From a bacterium (GTDB taxonomy: Bacteria; Cyanobacteriota; Vampirovibrionia; Obscuribacterales; Obscuribacteraceae), in assembly GCA_016124935.1 (NCBI GenBank), contig WGMS01000007.1, positions 124,001-188,000 of the forward strand: a stretch of DNA of 64,000 nucleotides, read 5' to 3'. The translations under genes were made by a program, and so were the position numbers. Position 1 is the stretch's first letter; every line of letters starts with the position of its first letter. This document shows, piece by piece, positions 49,003-56,208 of this stretch. Below the pieces are notes generated by a model. The model ran no database searches. It was given only the letters and a program-made list of their open reading frames with translations, and had not been told where the DNA came from.

Positions 49003-50068
49003 CCGCATCGAATACGATACCGGTATCGAGATTTACTCCTTTGCCGTCGAACATACTTCTCGGACCGTTTTTGTTGTCCCATACATAGGTGAAGCGGCTG
49101 TCGTCCGGCAAAAGCAATGCCGGATCGGTTGGTCCGAAGAGAGCGACCAGGGGCTTGCCCAGACCGACGGCGACGTGCATCGGGGCGGAGTCGACACAGA
49201 CGAAAAGGTCGCTCAATTCTATCAAGGCGGCAAGCTCTTTGAGGTTGCGAGTGATACCATAGGCGGAGATAATAGGCAGATTTTCCGTTCTCTCTTTAAT
49301 CTCATCTATAATCTCTTTGTCATCAGGACCGCCGGCGAGAACAACTTTAAGCGCTTTGCCCGAGGCGGACTTATGTTCTAATAAGCGCTCCACCAGCTCG
49401 GTCCAGTTTGCCGCCGGCCAGGTTTTATAGATGCCTTTTTCCTGGGCGAGACGGCTTGTTCCAGGATGCAAGAGCACTACGAAATTGTCCTGCCGATTAT
49501 CTATCCCTGACTTTTTCAGAAACTCTGTCATATTTTGCATAGAGGCTTCATCTGCCTTCAGTCTGGGAAGCGGAGCGCTCTGGGGCACTGGTCGATTGAA
49601 CATCTGGCAAAGACCGGCTGCCAGGCTGTGATACATCGTGGCGGCATAAACATCTCTATGCAGCGGCACTGCCCGGCTCAGCATGATCGGAGCCAGGGCG
49701 TTACTTTTATAGCCGATTCTAACCGGTACCCCCGAGAGAAGAAGCAGGGCAGAGACCATTAGCGAGCTGCCCGAAGATACCACCATGTCGAAGCCGCCGT
49801 TTCTTATGGAGAAGAGGATGTCCATCAGATCGCTTATAAGAAGCGGCTTTTTTTTGATATCGAAAGTCATGGTGGCATCGACAAGATCGGTCAGGTCGAC
49901 AAAAGACTTCGACCTAGGCTCGAGCATCAAGGTTATCTTCCAGCCGGGCAGAGCCTGGCGCAAGCATTCTAAAGTAGGGAGAAAAAGAATCTCGTCACCG
50001 ATGCCTCCAAAATTTATTACCAGGAGTTTGCCATTTTCTTGCAGAGGGGGTGAGGTCGGGAAGGGCAT
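48974..50068 (-). CDS. Glycosyltransferase family 9 (heptosyltransferase-like), second copy
   Basis: A 364-residue GT9 enzyme. Features: KLLVINFGGIGDEILFLPTL at the N-terminus, DMVVSSGSSLMVSALLLLSG, VVLLHPGTSRLAQEKGIYKT, WPAANWTELVERLL, VVLAGGPDDKEI and LFVCVDSAPMHVAVGLGKP, then ALFGPTDPALL. It differs from the first GT9 copy at 37.3 kb in the N-terminal loop (GGIGDE instead of SALGDV), so it likely uses a different acceptor. It overlaps the HD-GYP gene at its 3' end and diverges from the LCP gene, so both of the latter's promoters lie in ~110 bp. Confidence 0.88.
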   Translation of the reverse strand: MPFPTSPPLQENGKLLVINFGGIGDEILFLPTLECLRQALPGWKITLMLEPRSKSFVDLTDLVDATMTFDIKKKPLLISDLMDILFSIRNGGFDMVVSSGSSLMVSALLLLSGVPVRIGYKSNALAPIMLSRAVPLHRDVYAATMYHSLAAGLCQMFNRPVPQSAPLPRLKADEASMQNMTEFLKKSGIDNRQDNFVVLLHPGTSRLAQEKGIYKTWPAANWTELVERLLEHKSASGKALKVVLAGGPDDKEIIDEIKERTENLPIISAYGITRNLKELAALIELSDLFVCVDSAPMHVAVGLGKPLVALFGPTDPALLLPDDSRFTYVWDNKNGPRSMFDGKGVNLDTGIVFDAVKEKLSSYS

Positions 50069-50146
50069 GGGCAGGACAGTCTCGCTGCTATTGAATTTGA
50101 GTCTTAGTAAGGTCCGGGCTCCTATCTAACCGCCGGACTGATTACG

Positions 50147-50152
50147 TATAAT
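50147..50152 (+). promoter_or_regulatory. Candidate -10 box for the LCP gene
   Basis: A perfect TATAAT, preceded by ACG, lies 28 nt before the GTG start of the LCP gene in the divergent gap after the GT9 gene. No good -35 box is visible 16-18 bp upstream, so the site may depend on an activator. Confidence 0.45.
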
Positions 50153-50180
50153 AGCTCAGAGTTTGATAGGAATTCCTAAA

Positions 50181-51410
50181 GTGAGTCCAAGAAAGTGGAC
50201 TGTTCTCTATATACTTTGTCTGCTTGTCGGCGTGCTGGCAGGCTATGTAGCCACCCTCATCTATAAACCTTCTTTGCTGCCGTCGGCTTTGCGAATCGGC
50301 GGAGTTTACTCCCCTACGACCTTGCTCTTTCTGGGCACCGACGTGGTCTATGACGGCAAAGGGCGGAAGGCTAAGGCACGTTCAGCCTCTTTTAAAGGTC
50401 GCTCGGACACGATAATGGTGGCACGACTCGATCCTTACAAAAACTCCGTCGCTATTCTCTCTATTCCAAGAGACACCCGGGTACATATTCCCGGGCACGG
50501 AAGGCAAAAGGTCAACGCCGCCAACGCGCTCGGTGGACCGGAGCTGGTCATGGAGACGCTATCGGATCTGCTCTCCATCGATATCGATCACTATGTCGTC
50601 CTCAACCTCAGGGGTCTGGAAGCGTTAGTAGACGAACTCGGTGGTATCACCGTGGATGTTCCCAAGCGCATGAGATACAGGGACAGATCCGCTAATTTGA
50701 ATATCGACCTGCAGCCTGGCAGGCAGACACTCAAGGGCTCCGATGCCATAGGATTTGTTCGCTTCAGGCACGATCAGCTCGGAGATATCGGTCGGGTGCA
50801 GCGCCAGGAGATCTTCATGAAAGCTGTTCTGGAAAAGGCAATTAAGCCCGAATCCTGGCCGAAGATCCCGGGTCTGCTCAGTCTCGCTGGTGAGTATTCT
50901 CTCAGCGACCTCAGTACCGCCGAGCTTGCCTCTTATGTCGCTTTCGTCAAAAGAGTGCCCCGGGAGAATCATATATTAATGATGCTTCCCGGCAACTTCT
51001 CCGACAGCGGAGACTGGCTGGTAAACGACCGGGAGAAACGACGTCTGATCTCGCGATTTCTCGGCACATCTTTTATCTCCGCCGACCGTAGCAAGCTTTC
51101 TGTCAGTCTATTGAATATGACCTCGGACCGGGGTCTGGCTCGCCGCCTGGCTCGCGAGTTGAGAGACAAAGGCTATACCCACATAAGGGTCAAACAGGGT
51201 GAAAGCCATGAGCCGCTAGCCACCTCACGCATAATCGCCCAGAAGGGTAACACCGCCGATGCCGATTTAGTCCGCTCCGACCTGGGCGACCTCGGTACGG
51301 TGGTAAATGCTTCGGTGGGTGATATCGAGAGCGAGGTGACGGTGGAGCTGGGTGAAGACATGCTCCGCCGGAAGAACGGGCGTCTCGAAAAGAATGGCAC
51401 TGAAGAATAG
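50181..51410 (+). CDS. LytR-CpsA-Psr (LCP) family glycopolymer ligase
   Basis: A ~409-residue protein. The GTG at 50181 with AGGA 9 nt upstream gives MSPRKWTVLYILCLL; a TTG 18 nt earlier is the alternative. One N-terminal membrane helix (LCLLVGVLAGYVATLIY) is followed by the extracellular LCP domain: TLLFLGTDVVYDGKG, GRSDTIMVARLDPYKNSVAI, LSIPRDTRVHIPGHGRQKVN, LVDELGGITVDVPKRMRYRD and GFVRFRHDQLGDIGRVQRQE. The arginines and aspartates that bind pyrophosphate are present. A LytR_C-type domain follows from about residue 320. LCP enzymes attach undecaprenyl-linked polymers to peptidoglycan or proteins. Confidence 0.92.
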   Translation: MSPRKWTVLYILCLLVGVLAGYVATLIYKPSLLPSALRIGGVYSPTTLLFLGTDVVYDGKGRKAKARSASFKGRSDTIMVARLDPYKNSVAILSIPRDTRVHIPGHGRQKVNAANALGGPELVMETLSDLLSIDIDHYVVLNLRGLEALVDELGGITVDVPKRMRYRDRSANLNIDLQPGRQTLKGSDAIGFVRFRHDQLGDIGRVQRQEIFMKAVLEKAIKPESWPKIPGLLSLAGEYSLSDLSTAELASYVAFVKRVPRENHILMMLPGNFSDSGDWLVNDREKRRLISRFLGTSFISADRSKLSVSLLNMTSDRGLARRLARELRDKGYTHIRVKQGESHEPLATSRIIAQKGNTADADLVRSDLGDLGTVVNASVGDIESEVTVELGEDMLRRKNGRLEKNGTEE

Positions 51411-51751
51411 GGTTCCGATATTCATTGTATGTGCAATAGCCTTTTGCAGGCTTTTTGCATAACTTTTGCATTGAAGGTTTTCAAGCCGGGTAGATAGAGA
51501 TTCCGGAATCTTGAAAAGTATGCCAAGAGGTAGTTTTCAGCTCTTTTGTAACTGCTTGATCACGGAATTATTTAGACAAGATTACGATTCCCTTGAAAAC
51601 GGAGGTATTGCTCCTACCATAGATAGCTGTACAGTAGGGAAGACGCCGACTTCGGAACCAGTCAAAACTGAATAACAATTTGGAAGCCCCTGCAGGCTCT
51701 GGAATCAGTAAAAGACGGCGCGAATTTATATCAAAAGAGAGGGCAGGCAGA
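51411..51751. promoter_or_regulatory. Leader region with phased repeats, palindrome and promoter, 341 bp
   Basis: Three exact copies of TTTTGCA begin at 51442, 51453 and 51464, that is, at a constant 11-bp step and so on the same face of the helix. A perfect 14-bp palindrome, AGATTCCGGAATCT, lies at 51498-51511. A plausible promoter TTGAAA-16-TACCAT lies at 51593-51620. Together they look like a regulated promoter for the 76-residue gene at 51752, with a leader of about 125 nt. Confidence 0.5.
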
Positions 51752-51982
51752 ATGATTCATTACGTATATGCAACCAGAGGCGGTTATCTCTATCTTGTAG
51801 GCCGTCACAACAATCAGCCCAAGATCAACAAGGACGAGGAATTTGTGGTCTCCGTACCTGAAAAAACTTCCCAGGCTCAAATTGATTCCATGGCTCATCA
51901 CCGTTTTCTCGACCATCTTCGTCGTCCCAAGAGAGTCGGCGTTGTCCGTCACCAGCACGAAAAAGTCACCGTTAACGCCTAG
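51752..51982 (+). CDS. Small basic protein of unknown function (76 aa)
   Basis: A 76-residue protein; I use the ATG at 51752 with AGGGCAGGCAG upstream rather than a TTG 72 nt earlier. It is rich in His, Arg and Lys (HHRFLDHLRRPKRVGVVRHQ) with a predicted strand-rich N-terminal half (MIHYVYATRGGYLYLVGR). No signal peptide or membrane segment is seen. It stands alone, between the LCP gene and the pilin gene, with its own promoter-like region and a terminator, so it is probably transcribed by itself. I do not recognise it. Confidence 0.6.
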   Translation: MIHYVYATRGGYLYLVGRHNNQPKINKDEEFVVSVPEKTSQAQIDSMAHHRFLDHLRRPKRVGVVRHQHEKVTVNA

Positions 51983-52063
51983 GCGCTCGGTGTCGGGTTC
52001 AGCCCTTATTTAGCCTTTATCAGGCTTCTGAAAGATTTTCCTGACCCTACTTTAAGAAATGTT

Positions 52064-52105
52064 AAGCCGCTCCGGAGTTTTTCAGGGCGGCTTGACTGCT
52101 TTTTG
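52064..52105 (+). terminator. Rho-independent terminator after the 76-aa gene
   Basis: AAGCCGC pairs with GCGGCTT across a 16-nt loop and is followed by a T run (GCTTTTTG). It lies about 80 nt after the stop of the small gene. Confidence 0.7.
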
Positions 52106-52221
52106 CGTTGTTATTTTCTATAAATATATGGGCAATAAATTGGCATGTGAGATGGAACGCGTTTTTTCAGTGCAGGACTTAGTAAAATCCGGTGCACAAG
52201 GCAAAGGTGAGGATTAGTTAT

Positions 52222-52734
52222 ATGGCTAGACGAAAGAGAATTCGCTCTCAAGCGGGTTTTACCCTGATTGAGTTGCTTGTGGTTGTAATCATTATTGGCA
52301 TTCTGGCAGCGATTGCGCTCCCGAACTTTATCGGTGCTCAAGACAAAGCCAGAGAAGCTTCGGTCAAGGCGAATATGCGTACCGCTCAGATTTCAGCCGA
52401 ATCTTTTGCCACCGATAACGGAGGAAGTTATCCGGATGCTGTTGATGTTCCCTACAAGAGCTATTTCCCTGGTGGAGGAAGCGATGGTCAGACGGCGGCT
52501 GCAAACGGACCTGTTAATCCTTTTACTGGCACAAACGAATTTCCGACGTTTGGAACGATGACTGGTACGCCTCTGCAGTTGAGAACATCTGGATCTGAAA
52601 CAGGGAATGCTGGAGGAGTTAAATATCTCAGCGCCACTCCCCCAACAACTTATGGTGTGATTGGTTTTGGAAAGAATGGACAAATGTTAGGTGGAACTGC
52701 TCCTGGTACTAAGCTTGTTCTCTCCAATCAATAG
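52222..52734 (+). CDS. Type IV pilin-like protein (prepilin)
   Basis: A 170-residue prepilin; I use the ATG at 52222 with GTGAGGA upstream instead of a GTG 30 nt earlier. The short basic leader ends in SQAG, followed by the class III cleavage and helix motif FTLIELLVVVIIIGILAAIA, with the conserved Glu at mature position 5. The N-terminal helix continues to KANMRTAQISAESFATDNGG. The globular half is Gly/Thr-rich and lacks the typical disulfide pair. It is exported through the inner membrane, cleaved by a PilD-type peptidase and assembled into a pilus or pseudopilus. Base composition falls toward the 3' end. A terminator follows at 52769. Confidence 0.92.
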   Translation: MARRKRIRSQAGFTLIELLVVVIIIGILAAIALPNFIGAQDKAREASVKANMRTAQISAESFATDNGGSYPDAVDVPYKSYFPGGGSDGQTAAANGPVNPFTGTNEFPTFGTMTGTPLQLRTSGSETGNAGGVKYLSATPPTTYGVIGFGKNGQMLGGTAPGTKLVLSNQ

Positions 52735-52768
52735 AAGTAGTCTGCTCACTAATTTGCGATTGAATTTA

Positions 52769-52801
52769 AAAGGACGAGTCACGGAGCTGGATTCGTCCTT
52801 T
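52769..52801 (+). terminator. Rho-independent terminator after the pilin gene
   Basis: AAAGGACGA pairs exactly with TCGTCCTTT over 9 bp across a 15-nt loop and is followed by CTCTTT. It lies 34 nt after the pilin stop and just before the next start, so the pilin is mostly transcribed alone. Confidence 0.75.
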
Positions 52802-52818
52802 CTCTTTGGTTGGATCTA

Positions 52819-53586
52819 ATGACTAGAACAAAGGCTACATTTTCGAGAATTCTCACTATCTGCTTTCTTTGCGCGATTATTCAAATCAGTCACATGAAGG
52901 TATCTTCTGGACTCAATGAGAATGATCGATTTTCAGCTCGAATACCATTACCAGCATACGAAACTGTTAGTTTGGTATCTTTGGGATTTGATAAACTCAT
53001 CGCTGATTGTTATTGGTTATCTTTCATAGTCTATTATGGAGATAGTGAAGCAAGAGAGAATGATAGATACGCTCTGGCTGACAAGTACCTAGATCTTATT
53101 ACTTCGCTTGATCCGGAGTTTGTGCAACCATACTGGTTCGCGGCATTTTGTGTTGGCAATGATCAGAAAAATCCCCAGCGGGCCTCCGAGATTCTCGAAA
53201 AAGGCATAGCCGCAAATCAAGACAACTGGTACCTTCCTTTTATCGCTGGATTCAACCAGTATATGTTCGCCAAAGATGAAAGCGGTGCAGCCAGGTATTA
53301 TCGTCAAGCTTCCAAATATCCCGATGCTCCTGCCTGGCTGGCAAGACAGGCGGATATTCTCGATGCCAAAATTCCCTCTGCCATCAAAGAGATCAATGCC
53401 TGGAACGACGTCTATTATTCTGTCCACGAAGAAGGGTTGAAGCAGCGGGCCCGGGAGAAATTGATTCGACTGTGGCTCGATGTCTATAAAAGATCTCCCT
53501 CGGAAAAGATTCGCTCGCGTGCGGTCGAATCCCTGGGTGAATTAGGAATCAATGTTGAATTGATGATAAATTCTCGAAAGAGATAG
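52819..53586 (+). CDS. Membrane-anchored TPR-like protein downstream of pilin
   Basis: A 255-residue protein from the ATG at 52819. One N-terminal membrane helix (ILTICFLCAIIQIS) is followed by a soluble region with TPR-like helices (ADKYLDLITSLDPEFVQP, NPQRASEILEKGIAANQDNW, GAARYYRQASKYPDAPAWLA). I do not recognise the family, though small anchored helical-repeat proteins are common near pilus genes. The 5' part of the gene is clearly richer in A+T (about 35-40% G+C by eye to near 53120) than the 3' part, with an abrupt change. Confidence 0.65.
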   Translation: MTRTKATFSRILTICFLCAIIQISHMKVSSGLNENDRFSARIPLPAYETVSLVSLGFDKLIADCYWLSFIVYYGDSEARENDRYALADKYLDLITSLDPEFVQPYWFAAFCVGNDQKNPQRASEILEKGIAANQDNWYLPFIAGFNQYMFAKDESGAARYYRQASKYPDAPAWLARQADILDAKIPSAIKEINAWNDVYYSVHEEGLKQRAREKLIRLWLDVYKRSPSEKIRSRAVESLGELGINVELMINSRKR

Positions 53587-53604
53587 TTTTGCTTTGGAGG
53601 CTCA

Positions 53605-54483
53605 ATGAAATTCGGTAAGTTCAATCTGGAGATTGTCAGAGAAAGCTCTTTTCGTCTCGACGGTGGTGCTATGTATGGTGTGGTGCCCAAAGCCCTCTGG
53701 AGTCGCGGAGTCGATGTGGATGAGGCTAATAGAGTACTGCTCAATTGCAATCTGCTTCTGATTGAAACCCCGAAGGGGCGAGTACTGGTGGAGACCGGCA
53801 TGGGCAATCGCTGGAGCGATATCGAAAGGGAGCGTTATCAACTGGAAAGCCTGGTTTCGCCAGATTCGATGTTGAAGCAATTTGGCTTGAGCAATGAGGA
53901 TGTCGATGCGGTTTTGATCTCCCACCTTCATTTCGATCATGCCGGTGGTGCCACCATAGAAAAAGACGGGGCACTCGTTCCGACCTTTCCGAAGGCGAAA
54001 TATTATATTCAAAAGGGAGAGTGGGAGTTCGCGCACAATTGCAACGCCCGAGCCAGGGGCAGCTATCGCTTTGAAGACTTCGAGCCCTTATTAGAACATG
54101 GGGTGCTTGAACTTGTGGATGGCGATAGAGAGATTCTGCCGGGGATCTGGCTCAAGGTCACCGGGGGACATACCAGCCATCACCAGGTTGTCTATTTCGA
54201 ATCGGAAGGGCAAAGCGGTGTCTATTTTGCCGATATTCTTCCTACGGCAGGGCATGTGCAGCCACCCTGGGTGATGGGTTACGATCATTATCCACTCACC
54301 AGTTGTGATATCAAGTCCGAATGGTTGGCTAAGGCGGTTGAAGAGAAATGGCTGGTGGTATTTGATCATGAGCCGGGGATTCCCTGGGGGCATGTATCTA
54401 TCGATGAGAAGAACAAGTTTCGGTTCCAGCCGCTGGCTGCCGAGACTCTTGAATCTTGTCGGACAGCGGAAGCGACTGGTTAG
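53605..54483 (+). CDS. Metallo-beta-lactamase-fold hydrolase
   Basis: A 292-residue zinc hydrolase. The dimetal motif SHLHFDHAGG gives His107, His109, Asp111 and His112. TGGHTSHHQVV supplies the next His, YFADILPTAGHVQPPW the bridging Asp and VFDHEPGIPWG the last His. The layout fits the AHL-lactonase/quercetinase-like branch, whose members hydrolyse lactones, phosphoesters or related compounds. Substrate not readable. Its ATG follows GGAGG, 18 nt after the preceding gene, so the two are co-transcribed. Confidence 0.88.
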   Translation: MKFGKFNLEIVRESSFRLDGGAMYGVVPKALWSRGVDVDEANRVLLNCNLLLIETPKGRVLVETGMGNRWSDIERERYQLESLVSPDSMLKQFGLSNEDVDAVLISHLHFDHAGGATIEKDGALVPTFPKAKYYIQKGEWEFAHNCNARARGSYRFEDFEPLLEHGVLELVDGDREILPGIWLKVTGGHTSHHQVVYFESEGQSGVYFADILPTAGHVQPPWVMGYDHYPLTSCDIKSEWLAKAVEEKWLVVFDHEPGIPWGHVSIDEKNKFRFQPLAAETLESCRTAEATG

Positions 54484-54490
54484 AGTGGTC

Positions 54491-54518
54491 TGCGATAAAG
54501 AGAATGCGATAAAGAGAA
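54491..54518. repeat. Two tandem copies of a 14-bp repeat
   Basis: TGCGATAAAGAGAA occurs twice without spacer, exact in both copies, 7 nt after the stop of the hydrolase gene. It is probably a slippage duplication. Confidence 0.85.
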
Positions 54519-54643
54519 GTTGATAGTTTGTACCGGAAAGGAGAATTTTTCAGGTACGTTGATTTTGATTGACCAGAATACCTTTTGAAAAGCGAATTGC
54601 CTTCAAAATTGTCCAGCCAGGTAAAGCGATTTATTAATTCTGC

Positions 54644-54804
54644 TTGACACCGTAAATGGTTGCATAGCAAGGGTTTGAAAATGCAAAAATGCCCGAAAGT
54701 CCACTTTTACATTTCTTTGTAAATTAAGTCTTTTCGGGGATCTTGAAGGATAGTACCCTGGTCTCCGGCAGATCCTGTTTTGTAATCTAAGCCGGATTTT
54801 TATT
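54644..54804 (+). ncRNA. Candidate small RNA with promoter and terminator
   Basis: A consensus -35 (TTGACA, 54644-54649) is followed, after a short spacer, by a weak -10 (TAGCAA). A long imperfect hairpin at 54692-54738 pairs CCCGAAA with TTTCGGG and, inside it, TTTACA with TGTAAA. The transcript would end at a strong terminator (54764-54804). No ribosome site plus start codon leads to a protein. I know of no family match; it could instead be the 3' untranslated region of the hydrolase operon, which ends 160 nt upstream. Confidence 0.4.
54764..54804 (+). terminator. Strong Rho-independent terminator
   Basis: TCCGGC plus AGAT pairs with ATCT plus GCCGGA (10 bp in two blocks with an AA bulge) across an 11-nt loop, followed by TTTTTATT. 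It reads on the plus strand and closes either the hydrolase operon or the candidate small RNA. Confidence 0.8.
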
Positions 54805-54853
54805 CTCGTATCGCGAATCAGTTTGATATTTGCTTTGATTCGATTTGATGAGT

Positions 54854-54888
54854 TTCTCTTCTCTTCTCTTCTCTTCTCTTCTCTTCTC
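54854..54888. repeat. Seven perfect TTCTC repeats
   Basis: A pentanucleotide microsatellite of seven exact TTCTC units (GAGAA on the minus strand) ends 3 nt from the stop codon of rlmN, in its 3' untranslated region. Such repeats vary in number by slippage. Expansion or loss would not alter the rlmN reading frame. Confidence 0.92.
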
Positions 54889-54891
54889 GCT

Positions 54892-55962
54892 TCAGCTCCG
54901 GCCTCTCTGGTAGGCGTTGTGAAGCTGGCCGCAGGCGGCGTCGATATCGGTGCCGCGCTCCAGGCGCAGAGTGACGGTCTTGCCGCTGAGAGAAGCTATC
55001 TGTTTGAATTTCTCCTGTCTTTTTCTAGAGGGGCGGCGGTAGAGTGGCTCGCCATCAGGTTTACCCGGGTCGGTGGTCGGGTTGTAGGGAATCAGATTGA
55101 TGTTGCAATGCAGATCTCGGACCAACTCCGCCAGGTGCTCTGCCTGGTATTCATTGTCCGTTACCCCTTCGAGTAATACATATTCGATGGTGACCCTGCG
55201 CCCGGTCAGCTCCCGATATTTTCTGAGGGAGTTCATCAAATCTTTGATAGGGTACTGCTTTGTAATCGGCACCACTTCTTCTCTTGTTCTGGAATCCGGG
55301 GCGTGCAGAGAGAGGGCCAGGGTGACCGGCAACTTCTCTTTGGCCAGGCGTTCTATACCGGGAATAATTCCGGAGGTGGAAACAGTGATATGTCTGGCGC
55401 CTATCCCCACCGAATCGATGATCATCCGAATCGACTTGATAACCTCTTCGGTATTGAGTAGAGGCTCTCCCTGGCCCATGTAAACAATATTCGAGACGCG
55501 TTTGCCCGATTCTCGCTGGATAGACATGACCTGGTCGACAATCTCCTGGCTGGTGAGATTGCGCTTGAAGCCCAGATAGCCGGTGGCGCAGAACGTACAG
55601 CCGACAGCACAGCCGACCTGGCTGGAAAGGCAGGCCGACAGGCTCTCTCTATCTTGAAAGGCCATGAGGACGGACTCTACCATCTTTCCATCCGGCAATT
55701 CGAAGAGATATTTGCGGGTGCCGTCCCGGCTTACTTGCAGATTGGCGGTGGTTAGAAGCGGAATTCGGGCATCTTTGGTCAAACGCTCTCTGAGATCTGC
55801 CGCCAGGTTGGTCATTTCGGAGAATTCGGCCGCGTTTTTGCTGTAGATCCAGCTATGAATCTGTTTGGCTCTAAAAGCCGGCAGTCCCAGCTCTTTTACG
55901 TATTCGGTCAGTTGATTCAGGTCGAGGCCGGATAGGGCTCTCTTTTCGGTGCTCTGGTCCAT
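54892..55962 (-). CDS. rlmN: 23S rRNA (adenine2503-C2)/tRNA methyltransferase RlmN
   Basis: A 356-residue radical-SAM methyltransferase that methylates A2503 of 23S rRNA and A37 of some tRNAs. The 4Fe-4S cluster cysteines are in CAVGCTFCATG (Cys118, Cys122, Cys125). NIVYMGQGEPLLN and the catalytic Cys344 near the end in DIDAACGQL are both present; a second catalytic cysteine is expected in the family. Length is normal. The gene stands alone on the minus strand, with the start about 250 nt from secA on the opposite strand. Confidence 0.96.
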   Translation of the reverse strand: MDQSTEKRALSGLDLNQLTEYVKELGLPAFRAKQIHSWIYSKNAAEFSEMTNLAADLRERLTKDARIPLLTTANLQVSRDGTRKYLFELPDGKMVESVLMAFQDRESLSACLSSQVGCAVGCTFCATGYLGFKRNLTSQEIVDQVMSIQRESGKRVSNIVYMGQGEPLLNTEEVIKSIRMIIDSVGIGARHITVSTSGIIPGIERLAKEKLPVTLALSLHAPDSRTREEVVPITKQYPIKDLMNSLRKYRELTGRRVTIEYVLLEGVTDNEYQAEHLAELVRDLHCNINLIPYNPTTDPGKPDGEPLYRRPSRKRQEKFKQIASLSGKTVTLRLERGTDIDAACGQLHNAYQRGRS

Positions 55963-56208
55963 TGGTGAAGCTCATACGGGGCAGGTACGGACATAGATTT
56001 CTCAAGTTTAATGCAGAATCGGCTGAAGCAAGGCTTTGGAAGCCTTCTCTCGCAGGAATTGTTCATGAAATAACGGTTATCTCGACTTTACTGTTAAAAT
56101 TTGCTGCCTCAATCTGAAAGATTATTTGATAATGCCGGGCTGAGAGCTGATTCCGGGTTAAGATACGTTTTTGAATGAATATGTTGCCAAGAGGCAGAGG
56201 TTTTCTGA

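Larger units (their letters stand above)
54484..54891. other. Non-coding gap between convergent genes, 408 bp
   Basis: No credible protein gene lies here. The gap holds a tandem pair of 14-bp repeats (54491-54518), a promoter-like TTGACA with a stem-rich transcript region and terminator (54644-54804), and a TTCTC repeat (54854-54888). The individual items are listed separately. Confidence 0.6.

Noticed and set aside
52142..52165. Sigma-54 promoter (TGGCA...) upstream of the pilin gene
   Set aside because: TGGCATG is present but no TTGC at -12 with the right spacing, and sigma-54 is not expected in cyanobacteria-related lineages.
54854..54888. CRISPR-like array
   Set aside because: A continuous 5-bp microsatellite with no spacers; no cas genes in the window.
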